Below, in pieces: positions 8,691-16,105 of a stretch of DNA of 35,554 bases. Under the pieces are notes generated by a model. The model saw nothing but the letters and a program-made list of their open reading frames with translations, had not been told where the DNA came from and did no database searches. The DNA comes from Kiritimatiellia bacterium (lineage in GTDB: Bacteria; Verrucomicrobiota; Kiritimatiellia; RFP12; UBA1067). Location of the stretch: contig JAQUCE010000052.1 in assembly GCA_028686345.1 (NCBI GenBank), forward strand, positions 1-35,554. The letters run 5' to 3'. The translations under genes were made by a program, and so were the position numbers. How positions within the stretch are numbered: position 1 is the stretch's first letter; each line of letters starts with the position of its first letter.

Positions 8691-9200
8691 ATGAAACCAC
8701 GCGATTTGGCGTATTGTGGGATTTTCGGCGCGGCAGCCTTGCTGTTGCCGGTGATCTTTCATGTGCTGCATCTGGGCCATGTTTTCATGCCCATGTATCT
8801 GCCCTTGGTGACACTGGCCTTTTTCGTGCGCCCCGGAGCTGCCGCGCTGACTGCGCTGGTGGTGCCGATCCTCTCCGGGGCTGCGACAGGGATGCCGCCT
8901 TTTATGCCGCCAATCGCCTTGACCATGGCCTTGGAGCTGGCGCTGATGGCGCTCTTGATTGGAGTGCTGCGAAGGGGTTTTCCAGTCTTGCCTGTCTGGT
9001 TGGTCCTCGCGTTTACGCTGGTGATAGGGCGCGCTGTCAGCGCGGGGCTGCTGTATGGAGTGGCGCACGTGATGGAGCTGCCAGCCGGGTTTGTGGCGGG
9101 CATCTCGCTGATCAGCGGCTGGCCAGGGCTGGCACTCATGCTGGCGGTGATCCCGCAGATTGTGCGGCTGGGAACAAATCAAAGTGAGGGCAGACAATGA
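8691..9200 (+). CDS. ECF transporter S component (substrate-binding membrane subunit)
   Basis: This is a very hydrophobic protein of 169 aa with about five or six membrane segments. It contains the pattern HVFMPMYLPLVTLAFFVRPG followed by VPILSGAATGMPPFMPP and ALTMALELALMALLIG. This matches the family of ECF S components with LLPMHxPVLLAGF...LSPLLSxLLTGMPP (PF12822-like). S components bind the substrate and dock onto the T and A subunits. The matching T and A genes lie downstream in the same operon, separated only by the methyltransferase gene. A good AGGGGAG ribosome-binding site precedes the ATG. The stop overlaps the next start by 4 bases. The substrate is unknown. Confidence 0.75.
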   Translation: MKPRDLAYCGIFGAAALLLPVIFHVLHLGHVFMPMYLPLVTLAFFVRPGAAALTALVVPILSGAATGMPPFMPPIALTMALELALMALLIGVLRRGFPVLPVWLVLAFTLVIGRAVSAGLLYGVAHVMELPAGFVAGISLISGWPGLALMLAVIPQIVRLGTNQSEGRQ

Positions 9201-9823
9201 GTGCTGAGCAACAGATTGATGGCAGGATTGCGTTTTTTGATTCAATTGCGGATGCGTGGGATGGCTGGCACGACCTGCCGCTGTTGGAGGCGAGGCTGCA
9301 AGCTGAGTTTGACGCGCTCGGCGTTCAGCGCGGTGAGTGCGTACTGGATATCGGGTGCGGTACAGGCAACCTCACCAAAGCTCTGCTGAGCCGACTGGAT
9401 AGTGCGGGGCGCGTGTTTGCAGTTGACATCTCACCTGTGATGCTGGAGCGCGCTCAGAATAAAATCAATGATCCCCGTGTGTGCTGGCTACAGGGGGCGG
9501 CCCACCAACTTCCCCTTGCGGACGGCTCCTGCGACCGCATCATCTGTTTTTCCGCCTGGCCGCACTTTGAAGATCCGGAGGCAGTGCTGGCCGAGTTTGG
9601 CCGCGTGCTGCGAGCGGGCGGCCACGTTCAGATCCTGCACTACATCTCGCGCGAGGAGGTCAACCAGATCCATAGCGAAGCGCACCCCTCGGTGCAAGCC
9701 GATCTGCTGGCGCCTGCCAGCGAGGTGGCTGTTCTGTTTGAGCGCAACGGCTTTGAGGTTCTGAGTGTAGCTGATGATGCAAGCTGCTATGCGCTGAACG
9801 CCTGCAAGGGACGTTGTTTATGA
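9197..9823 (+). CDS. Class I SAM-dependent methyltransferase inside the TonB-ECF operon
   Basis: The product is 208 aa. The SAM-binding motif VLDIGCGTG is at 49-57, motif II (VFAVDISPVMLERA) at ~75-88, and the post-motif (DRIICFSAWPHFEDPEAVLAEFGRVLRAGG) at ~112-141. It resembles UbiE/Methyltransf_11 enzymes that methylate small molecules. The start overlaps the S-component stop (ATGA), and its own stop overlaps the T-component start, so it is translationally coupled within the transporter. This placement implies that it modifies or recycles the imported compound, or makes a ligand needed for uptake. The target is not visible in the sequence. Confidence 0.85.
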   Translation: MSAEQQIDGRIAFFDSIADAWDGWHDLPLLEARLQAEFDALGVQRGECVLDIGCGTGNLTKALLSRLDSAGRVFAVDISPVMLERAQNKINDPRVCWLQGAAHQLPLADGSCDRIICFSAWPHFEDPEAVLAEFGRVLRAGGHVQILHYISREEVNQIHSEAHPSVQADLLAPASEVAVLFERNGFEVLSVADDASCYALNACKGRCL

Positions 9824-10569
9824 TCACGTTTACAGCGGCGTGGGGCAAGGGGGATGGTTGTGTGGGACGGCTGACGCCTGCCACACGTCTGATGTGCGGT
9901 GCGCTCGTGTTAGCAAGCTGCGCCGCCGCGTCACTGAAGAGTTCTTACGGGGTTGCCCTTTTAATATTGGTGCTGGCAAGCTGGTTGGCAGGGTGTGGTT
10001 TGCCGCTGCGCCGTCTGGGATATCTGCTTGGTTTCTCTGCCTGCCTCTTCCTGCCTTTGCTGCTGCTTGTGCCAGTGGCCCGCATGCGAGGCGATGCTGT
10101 TGCTGCCTCCGCGACGCTGCATGCCGCGCTGGGTGTCGGCGTACGCGGAACCCTCTGCCTGTTGGTCGGTGCGGCGACCTTTGCGGCGTTGCAGCCCGCT
10201 GAACTCAGGCAGGGGCTTGCCGACCTGCCGCTGCCGGGCGCAGTGGCGGTTTTGATATTGCAGATTGTTCATCAGAGCGCCCTGCTGGCAGAGGATTCAA
10301 GGTGTATGGTGTTGGCCTTGCGCGCGCGCGGGGTGACCTCAGCCTCGCTCATTGCCCGGCTTCGTTGTCTCTTTGCTCTGCCAGTGCTTTGGCTGCTGCA
10401 CCTGGTGCTGCGGGCCGAGCGGGTCAGTGCCGCCATGGAGGTGCGCGGCTTTGATGGTGTGTTACGTGGGGAGTCTTTGACAGTTACGTCAGCTTGGGAC
10501 AGATGCGCGGTGACCGCGGCACTGCTGGTGTTCGGGGTGACTCTTGCCTTGCGATTGGGGGTCGCATGA
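9820..10569 (+). CDS. ECF transporter T component (CbiQ/EcfT family)
   Basis: The product is 249 aa with about five membrane helices. The two short Arg-containing coupling motifs that define EcfT proteins are present: ARG at 169-171 in LALRARGV and VRG at 208-210 in AMEVRGFDG. They couple ATP hydrolysis to the S component. I chose the ATG at 9820, which overlaps the methyltransferase stop as ATGA; a TTG two codons earlier is less likely. It belongs to the group I arrangement, with dedicated S, T and A genes in one operon, typical for Co/Ni, biotin and related ECF systems. Confidence 0.85.
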   Translation: MITFTAAWGKGDGCVGRLTPATRLMCGALVLASCAAASLKSSYGVALLILVLASWLAGCGLPLRRLGYLLGFSACLFLPLLLLVPVARMRGDAVAASATLHAALGVGVRGTLCLLVGAATFAALQPAELRQGLADLPLPGAVAVLILQIVHQSALLAEDSRCMVLALRARGVTSASLIARLRCLFALPVLWLLHLVLRAERVSAAMEVRGFDGVLRGESLTVTSAWDRCAVTAALLVFGVTLALRLGVA

Positions 10570-11294
10570 GTGACGCGTTGGTTTATTGTGATGTGTCGGT
10601 TTTTTATCGGGGCGGCAGCGTTGCGGCTCTGCGGGGGGTGTCGTTAAAGATCGCTCAAGGAGAGCGGGTGGCTTTGATGGGGCTCAACGGTTCGGGTAAG
10701 ACCACCTTGCTCTCAGCTGCTGCCGGTCTACTGCGCTTTACCGGCAAGATTCAAGTTTGCGGCCTGGCGCTGTCGCGTGCGACAGAGCGTGCGGTGCGCG
10801 ACAAACTCGGGTTTTTGTTTGGTGTGCCTGACCATCAGATCCTCTTTCCCAATGTGCTGGATGATGTGGCTTTCTCGTTAGAGCGTCGTGGAGTGCAGCG
10901 TGCATGTGCGCGGGAGAGGGCCGCGGTGATCCTAGCCACGCTGGGGATTGGGGCGCTGGCCCAGTGTTCGCCGCACCACCTTTCGCAGGGCCAGCGCCAG
11001 CGAGTCGCACTGGCGGGCGCACTGCTCTCTGAGCCGCCGCTGCTACTGCTGGATGAGCCATCGGCCTCACTGGATCCAGTTGGGAAAGAGGAGCTAGCCG
11101 CGCTGCTTGACCAGCAGGCAGCGTCAATGCTGATCGCAACTCACGACCTTGCCTTTGCTGTCCGCGTCTGCCATCGCTTTGTGATTCTCGACAGGGGGGC
11201 TGTGGTTGAAGACAGCTCTGATCCAACGGCAGTCGCGCGCTATGAGAGCGTAAAGATCGCGGCTGCCAAAAAGCATCAGGCAGATTTGGATTAG
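10566..11294 (+). CDS. ECF transporter ATPase (CbiO/EcfA family)
   Basis: The product is 242 aa. All ABC ATPase motifs are intact: Walker A GLNGSGKTT (39-47), Q-loop at Gln91 (FGVPDHQILF, the CbiO-like form), signature LSQGQRQR (139-146), Walker B LLLLDEP (~159-165) and the switch His193 (ATHD). The start at 10566 overlaps the T-component stop by ATGA and fits the EcfA N-terminus; the frame is open further upstream but that part lies inside the T gene. Only one ATPase gene is present, so it probably acts as a homodimer. It is the last gene of the operon; a hairpin and T-tract lie ~180 nt further on. Confidence 0.9.
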   Translation: MSDALVYCDVSVFYRGGSVAALRGVSLKIAQGERVALMGLNGSGKTTLLSAAAGLLRFTGKIQVCGLALSRATERAVRDKLGFLFGVPDHQILFPNVLDDVAFSLERRGVQRACARERAAVILATLGIGALAQCSPHHLSQGQRQRVALAGALLSEPPLLLLDEPSASLDPVGKEELAALLDQQAASMLIATHDLAFAVRVCHRFVILDRGAVVEDSSDPTAVARYESVKIAAAKKHQADLD

Positions 11295-11309
11295 GCTAAG
11301 CTGCGCCGG

Positions 11310-11500
11310 TTGAATGAAGTACCTCAAGCTTCCAGCTTGAATAAAATGTTTTCTGCAATCAGGATGCTTGAACTACTTCATTATCACTTCTACAGCAACG
11401 TCTCAATAATCCGCCCTGGAGCAGCCAGCAGCCTAAAGGCTGAACAACAAACCTTACGTGGCAGCCGTTTGTTGTTCACGCTTCAGCGTGTTTTTTTAAC
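11310..11500 (+). repeat. Dispersed hairpin repeat, copy 1 (+)
   Basis: This contains, in order, AAGCTTCCAGCTTGAA, an ATGTTTTCTGCAA block, ACTACTTCATTATCACTT, the word CAATAATCCGCCCTGGAGCAG, a variable insert, and a perfect 11-bp inverted repeat GAACAACAAAC (11442-11452) / GTTTGTTGTTC (11467-11477). The same order is found at 27.6-27.8 kb on the same strand and at 19.27-19.44 kb on the opposite strand. Confidence 0.8.
11477..11497 (+). terminator. Likely Rho-independent terminator after the ECF operon
   Basis: A CACGC / GCGTG stem (11477-11481 with 11486-11490) closes a TTCA loop and is followed directly by seven T residues (11491-11497). It lies at the right end of repeat copy 1 and 183 nt after the ATPase stop. 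The stem is short, so strength is uncertain. Confidence 0.5.
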
Positions 11501-11750
11501 AGGTGCGCGGCCATAATTAGAATTGCAACAGCCAATGTATTGCATCTTGATTTCTTACCGGACCACAACAATACGCAATATCATTTGTTCACTCCGTTAA
11601 TTAAGGCAACAATACATAAGGCTTAAATTTAAGTCAACCGGAATACAAAAAATAGCTTTCGGCGCTGGACTTTGTCGAGGCAACAATATACACTGGTCAA
11701 CATCGGGTTGTTTAGAGTCCGTGATACGTTGCTTATACAAGGAGGGTGTT

Positions 11751-11834
11751 ATGAAGATGTTGAACTCTGGTTTGTTGCTGTGTTCTCTGATGATTTTATT
11801 ACTGTTGATGAAGTCTCTTCCGGACGATACCTGA
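11751..11834 (+). CDS. Very short hydrophobic ORF with strong ribosome-binding site
   Basis: The ORF is 27 aa. AAGGAGG stands 5 bases before the ATG, an excellent ribosome-binding site. The peptide is a Lys start followed by LLLCSLMILLLLM, like a signal peptide, and stops after LPDDT. It may be a tiny membrane peptide or the leftover start of a secreted-protein gene that was broken by a frameshift; the adjacent frame stays open to 11962. I do not recognise it. Confidence 0.3.
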   Translation: MKMLNSGLLLCSLMILLLLMKSLPDDT

Positions 11835-12022
11835 CAATTGCAATTTGCGATGCAAATGACAATAAAGACGCAGATCACGGATATCTCGGCGACCCATTCC
11901 TGAATCTTATTCTCTATACGCCGCCGGAGCCACCTAAGGGTACGTTCATTTTAATTCAGTAGTTTCTAAGGCTACCTCATTTTGAGTCAGTAGCTTCTAC
12001 CTAAATAGCAAGGAAGTTTATT

Positions 12023-14212
12023 ATGTTTGTTGAAAAAGGATTGAGTTTGTTTGTCGCAGGGTTTTTGGCACTGAGCATTGGTGCGGCGGGTCTTGAAGAT
12101 CTGAGCCAGGTCAAAGATTGGGAGAACCCAGCCCCGGGGGTCTGGAAGGCAACGCTCGGCAATATGAAGGGGGAGTTGCGCTACACTGATATCGCAGCTG
12201 AGAAGCCGCGCCTGGAGGCGCTCAAGGAGCTTGAGAGTGTGCCCTTTCCCTTTAAAGAGGGGAAGGTGGGAGTGCTGGTCAGCTCTGATAACAGGGTGAT
12301 GATCAGGATTCCGGCCTCAGCGGATGAGCGACTCTTTGGCTTTGGTTTGCAGATGGATTCGATCAAGAAGTCGCGTCAGGTGCTGGAGCTGAATGTTGAT
12401 CACTGGAGCAGGGGGGGCGGACGCACCCATGCGCCGGTGCCTTTCTACATCTCCAGCAAGGGCTACGGCGTGTTTTTTAACACCGCTCGTTTTTTAAAGG
12501 TCTATGTTCAAATCGGCAACCGCAAGGACTCTAAAAACAACCCGCCCTTTGTTGACCGCAATCCACCCCCGAATGAGCCGCAGCCTGGAGCGTGGCAGGC
12601 GGTTCCCTTTGCCGATGCAGTTGAGGCGCAGGTGCACGGCGGCGGCTTGGAGGTAGTGGTTTTCTCCGGTAAATCTCTGCTGGATGTTGTGTCGCGTTAC
12701 AATCTCTACTGCGGGGGGGGCGCCTTGCCGCCGCTTTGGGGCATGGGTTTCTGGCACCGCGTTCCCGCTGCGTTCACGGCAGACCAAACCAGGGCAGAGG
12801 TCAAGGAGTTCGAAGAGCGCGATTTTCCGTTGGATGTGATCGGCCTTGAGCCGGGATGGCAGACAAAATCCTATCCCTGTACATTTGAGTGGCAGACAAA
12901 ACGCTTTCCTGATCCTGAGGCTTTTACAAAAGAGTTGCTTGACAAAGGGGTTCATCTCAATCTTTGGGAAAATCCTTACATCTCACCCGCGTCGCGCATC
13001 TATCAAGCCATGTATCCGCTCTCAGCTTCGCATACGGTCTGGCTGGGGATTGTGCCGGATTACACAATCCCCAAGGCGCGTAAACTCCTAACTGATCAGC
13101 ACTACGAAGATCACATCCGCATTGGTGTCAGCGGGTACAAGATTGATGAAGTGGACGGCTATGACCAGTGGCTTTGGCCGGATCATGCGACCTTCCCGTC
13201 GGGAACCTCCGCTGAGGCAATGCGCCAGTCCTACGGGCTGCTGCTTCAGAACATGCTCTACACAGATCTCTTCAAGCAGCGCAACGTGCGCACCTACGGG
13301 CTGGTGCGCGCGTCCAATGGCGCTGCATCCGGCTACCCCTTTGTGCTTTACAGCGACTCCTACAGCCACTCACAGTATATCACAGGTGTCTCAGCCGCAA
13401 GTCTGGGCGGCATCCTCTGGTGTCCGGAGGTGCGCTCAGCTGGTAGCGGGCGCGAGTGGCTCAATCGGACACAGACCGTCTGTTTCTCGCACATGGCAAT
13501 GCTCAACGCATGGTCCTCTGGCAAGAAGCCCTGGTCATACAGTGATGTCACTGATAAGGTTCGCGATGTGATCAAGTTGCGGATGCAGCTGCTGCCATAC
13601 ATTTATACAGCTTTTGCCGAGTATAACCGCAAGGGAACGCCGCCGGTACGGGCTATGATTCTGGAGTCTGGCTTTAAACTGAACGAGAGGGTGATTGCCG
13701 GTCAGCTGGACAGTGAAAAAAATCCCTATGCTGAAGGCAAGGTGGTTGAAACCACAGATCAGTTTATGTTCGGCCCCTCAATTCTGGTGGCGCCCTTCTA
13801 TGAAAAGCAGGGTGAACAGCGCACTGTGGAGCTGCCGGAGGGGGGCAACTGGTATGATTTTTACAGCGGTAAACTGGTTGGCAATGGGGGGAAAATTACG
13901 GTCACAGCTGAGGGGCTGCAGGAGCGCACACCGCTCTTTGTCAAAGAGGGGGCAGTTATCCCGATGCTGACCAAGGCGGTCAATACAACCAGGCAGGCCT
14001 ATGCGCACCCGCTTGAGGTGCGTGTTTACGGCACAGTTGGCGGCAGCTTTGAGCTCTATGAGGATGACGGCCAAACCTTTGACTATCAGCAGGGCAAATA
14101 CCGCATCCGGAAGCTGACAGCCGCCAATGGAAAGGTGGTGGAGGAGGTTGTGAAAGATGGCGCTCCAGCCATGTTCGGCCCGGTTGAGAGCGTGAAATTC
14201 ATGACACAGTAA
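12023..14212 (+). CDS. Secreted glycoside hydrolase family 31 (alpha-glycosidase type)
   Basis: The protein is 729 aa with a signal peptide at ~1-22 (LSLFVAGFLALSIGAAG), so it should act in the periplasm or outside. GH31 features appear in order. First comes the N-terminal beta domain with ERLFGFGLQMD (~93-103). The (beta/alpha)8 barrel starts at PPLWGMGFWHR. The nucleophile region is SGYKIDEVDG, with Asp375 as the likely nucleophile. The acid/base region is YSDSYSHSQYITG with Asp445. The C-terminal beta domains contain FGPSILVAPFY, NWYDFYSGK and TPLFVKEGAVIPML, typical of GH31. The enzymes split or transfer alpha-linked sugars (glucose, xylose, galactose and others); the subfamily is not clear because the nucleophile segment differs from the classic WxDMNE. 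The gene stands alone, with AAGGAAG before the ATG. Confidence 0.88.
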   Translation: MFVEKGLSLFVAGFLALSIGAAGLEDLSQVKDWENPAPGVWKATLGNMKGELRYTDIAAEKPRLEALKELESVPFPFKEGKVGVLVSSDNRVMIRIPASADERLFGFGLQMDSIKKSRQVLELNVDHWSRGGGRTHAPVPFYISSKGYGVFFNTARFLKVYVQIGNRKDSKNNPPFVDRNPPPNEPQPGAWQAVPFADAVEAQVHGGGLEVVVFSGKSLLDVVSRYNLYCGGGALPPLWGMGFWHRVPAAFTADQTRAEVKEFEERDFPLDVIGLEPGWQTKSYPCTFEWQTKRFPDPEAFTKELLDKGVHLNLWENPYISPASRIYQAMYPLSASHTVWLGIVPDYTIPKARKLLTDQHYEDHIRIGVSGYKIDEVDGYDQWLWPDHATFPSGTSAEAMRQSYGLLLQNMLYTDLFKQRNVRTYGLVRASNGAASGYPFVLYSDSYSHSQYITGVSAASLGGILWCPEVRSAGSGREWLNRTQTVCFSHMAMLNAWSSGKKPWSYSDVTDKVRDVIKLRMQLLPYIYTAFAEYNRKGTPPVRAMILESGFKLNERVIAGQLDSEKNPYAEGKVVETTDQFMFGPSILVAPFYEKQGEQRTVELPEGGNWYDFYSGKLVGNGGKITVTAEGLQERTPLFVKEGAVIPMLTKAVNTTRQAYAHPLEVRVYGTVGGSFELYEDDGQTFDYQQGKYRIRKLTAANGKVVEEVVKDGAPAMFGPVESVKFMTQ

Positions 14213-14213
14213 G

Positions 14214-14286
14214 CAATGCCACCGAGTTACCGAGTCACCGAGTTACCATGCCACCATGCCACCATGCCACCAGGTCACCAGGTCAA
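14214..14286 (+). repeat. Low-complexity tract of GTTACCGA / TGCCACC words
   Basis: It begins AATGCCACCGAGTTACCGAG and continues with three tandem 8-mers of CATGCCAC type and CAGGTCAC units. The same opening words recur at 35249-35282, again directly after a gene. It is a short-unit repeat found downstream of coding regions. Confidence 0.75.
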
Positions 14287-14369
14287 AAAACAGCTTGTCG
14301 CCTGGTGGGCTGCGGAGCAACTTGCAAGAGACGCGACGGAGATTCAAAATATGCTTTAGGGGTGAAAAA

Positions 14370-14471
14370 ATGATATTATCAAAAAACTTTGTTGTTGCTT
14401 GTTCTGTTTTTTGTATGTTATTTATTGGGAATATTTTTTTGCCATTGCTTGATAGATATTTTGTGTATTAG
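14370..14471 (+). CDS. Very short hydrophobic ORF
   Basis: The ORF is 33 aa and reads as one hydrophobic helix (FVVACSVFCMLFIGNIFLPLL) between a short basic start and a charged end. A weak AGGGGTG lies 10 bases upstream. It sits in repeat-rich DNA with no linked gene, so it may be a chance ORF or the remains of a lost gene. Confidence 0.2.
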   Translation: MILSKNFVVACSVFCMLFIGNIFLPLLDRYFVY

Positions 14472-14476
14472 TTGCT

Positions 14477-14580
14477 ATTCTCTCAACTGCTGTCGCAAGA
14501 AACAAGAAGTTCAGATAGCCATGTCCGATTGGAAATCGGACCTACGCTACTCCCGCACAAAAGGCGCGCCCCTTTCACTT
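14477..14580 (+). repeat. Modular palindromic element, copy 1
   Basis: Module A (TCTCAACTGCTGTCGCAAGA, AACAAGAAGTTCAGATAGCC) is followed by module B (GTCCGATTGGAAATCGGAC palindrome, then CCCGCACAAAAGGCGCGCCC and TTCACT). Both modules recur at 19.46-19.60 kb on the opposite strand, but in the opposite module order. Confidence 0.7.
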
Positions 14581-14759
14581 TATAAATTAATTAATCCCGG
14601 TATGATCGCTTTGCCTGCCGCAGGCATCCTCCTGCTGGCTAAAGAGAGTGGACTCTCCGGCAGCCGTCTCGGCTGTGAATTTCGCAACCAACACAGGCGG
14701 GACGCCTGTGCTACTTTGAAACACCGGCATCCCGCTACTTACATTGACTTCAATTACAT

Positions 14760-15917
14760 TTAAATGCTGGTCCAGACATTGTTGTTCTTGGATGAATCAA
14801 CCACTGCCTGGATGAACTTCATGCCGCGTACACCGGCTTCGATGCCCGGGAAATCCAGTTCGAGGGCAGTGGGTTTGCGCTTCTCTTTTTTAGCGCGAAT
14901 GGTGTCGGCAAAGTTGCAGTAGTTGTTGGCAAAGGCTTCGAGAAACGCCTCAGGGTGGCCGCTGGGGATGCGCGTACAGCGTCCGGCAGCCGCGGATTTA
15001 TCAGCCACATATTGGTTGCCGCGCTTCCAGATCTGCTCCGGCGCGTTCTGATCCAGCACATGCAGGTAGTTGGGATTCTCCTGGTGCCAGTGCAGCCCCT
15101 TCTCTTCGCCATAGATCCAGATGGCGAGGTTGTTCTCTTCGCCGACCGAGATTTGGCTGGCGTGCAGAACTCCCTTGGCACCCTTGTTAAAGCGCAGCAG
15201 CACACTGCCGTCGTCATCCAGCAGGCGGCCTTTGACAAAGGCGGTGAGATCCGCGAGAACGGTTGTGATTTTGAGGCCGGAGATGTACTCAGCCAGGTTG
15301 GCGGCGTGTGTTCCGATATCACCCATGCAGCCAGCAGCACCGGAGGTTTTGGGGTTGGTGCGCCAGGAGGCCTGCATCTGCCCGGTTTTTTCTAAATTCT
15401 GATAGAGCCAGCCCTGTGGATACTGAACCACGACCTTGCGGATCTTGCCGAGATCGCCCTGGGCCACCATGTCTTTGGCCAGCTTGACCATTGGATAAGC
15501 GGTGTAGTTGTGCATCAGGCCGAATACCTTTTTAGATGCTTTGGCCACCTGCTCCAGCTCCAAGGCCTCTTCCACGGTGAGGGTCATAGGCTTCTCGCAC
15601 ATGACATTGAAACCAGCCTCCAGGCAAGCTTTAGCGATGGGGAAGTGGGTGTGGTTGGGGGTGCAGACAGCCACAAAATCAATCCGCTCATCAGCAGGCA
15701 GGGCACTCTCTTTTTCAATCATTTCGGTATAGGATTGATACACACGGCTGCTGTCCAGCCCCAGAGTTTTACCTTGTTCAAGGCTCTTTTGCGGGTCAAT
15801 ATCAAAGGCGCCGGCTGTGAGTTGGATGCCGCCGTCCATACGGGCTGCTTTACGATGAACCTCGCCAATAAAAGCACCGATGCCACCGCCGACCTGTCCC
15901 ATTTTCAGAATTTGCAT
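14760..15917 (-). CDS. Gfo/Idh/MocA-family oxidoreductase, cytoplasmic
   Basis: The product is 385 aa. The Rossmann part has GQVGGGIGAFIG at ~7-18 and the catalytic EKP motif at 108-110 (VMCEKPMTLTVEEALEL). In the C-terminal sheet domain GAAGCMGDIGTHAANLAEY supplies the substrate-side Gly/Asp/His. These enzymes oxidise or reduce sugars and cyclitols with NAD(P). Features such as WLYQNLEKTGQMQASWRTNPK and the long C-terminal arm recall levoglucosan/glucoside 3-dehydrogenase-like members. It has no Tat leader, unlike the other two family members here. I chose the ATG at 15917 because AGAGGAAAAAG precedes it; the frame extends 15 codons upstream without such a site. It is a lone gene; the PII-like gene lies 188 nt upstream on the same strand. 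Confidence 0.9.
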   Translation of the reverse strand: MQILKMGQVGGGIGAFIGEVHRKAARMDGGIQLTAGAFDIDPQKSLEQGKTLGLDSSRVYQSYTEMIEKESALPADERIDFVAVCTPNHTHFPIAKACLEAGFNVMCEKPMTLTVEEALELEQVAKASKKVFGLMHNYTAYPMVKLAKDMVAQGDLGKIRKVVVQYPQGWLYQNLEKTGQMQASWRTNPKTSGAAGCMGDIGTHAANLAEYISGLKITTVLADLTAFVKGRLLDDDGSVLLRFNKGAKGVLHASQISVGEENNLAIWIYGEEKGLHWHQENPNYLHVLDQNAPEQIWKRGNQYVADKSAAAGRCTRIPSGHPEAFLEAFANNYCNFADTIRAKKEKRKPTALELDFPGIEAGVRGMKFIQAVVDSSKNNNVWTSI

Positions 15918-16105
15918 AATCTTTTTCCTCTTTTCATTTATGTTAATCACCAAAAGATTCACGTATTAAACACGTATTTAGTATATTACAGGTTTACTGT
16001 TTTAAAGTGAAGGGAAAAAGTGCAAATAATTCAGTCGAAAAGGGGCAGGGGGAGGTGCGTCATTCGAAAGTGCGGGGCAAGCTCTGTTCTACGGTTCAAA
16101 ATCTG

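Larger units (their letters stand above)
11295..12022 (+). other. Repeat-bearing intergenic region between the ECF operon and the GH31 gene
   Basis: The left third (11310-11500) is a copy of the dispersed hairpin repeat described separately. The rest has no recognisable gene apart from one short ORF at 11751. A different frame through 11700-11962 is open but reads as unlikely protein. The last 30 bases carry the ribosome-binding site AAGGAAG for the glycosidase. Confidence 0.5.
14213..14759 (+). other. Repeat-rich intergenic region after the GH31 gene
   Basis: This holds a low-complexity tract (14214-14286), a 33-codon hydrophobic ORF (14370-14471, MILSKNFVVACSVF...), a modular palindromic element (14477-14580) and two more palindromes: CACAGGCGGGACGCCTGTG (14693-14711) and GGAGAGTCCACTCTC-like pairing near 14645-14662. 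No convincing gene is present. The GCG-rich palindromes of the type ACAGGCGGGACGCCTGT are common between genes in related bacteria. Confidence 0.5.

Noticed and set aside
8646..9245. 199-codon minus-strand ORF across the S-component gene
   Set aside because: The translation is rich in Gln, His and Arg, as expected for the complement of a hydrophobic coding sequence.
10738..11226. 162-codon minus-strand ORF in the ECF ATPase gene
   Set aside because: The plus-strand frame has all ABC motifs; the antisense frame has none.
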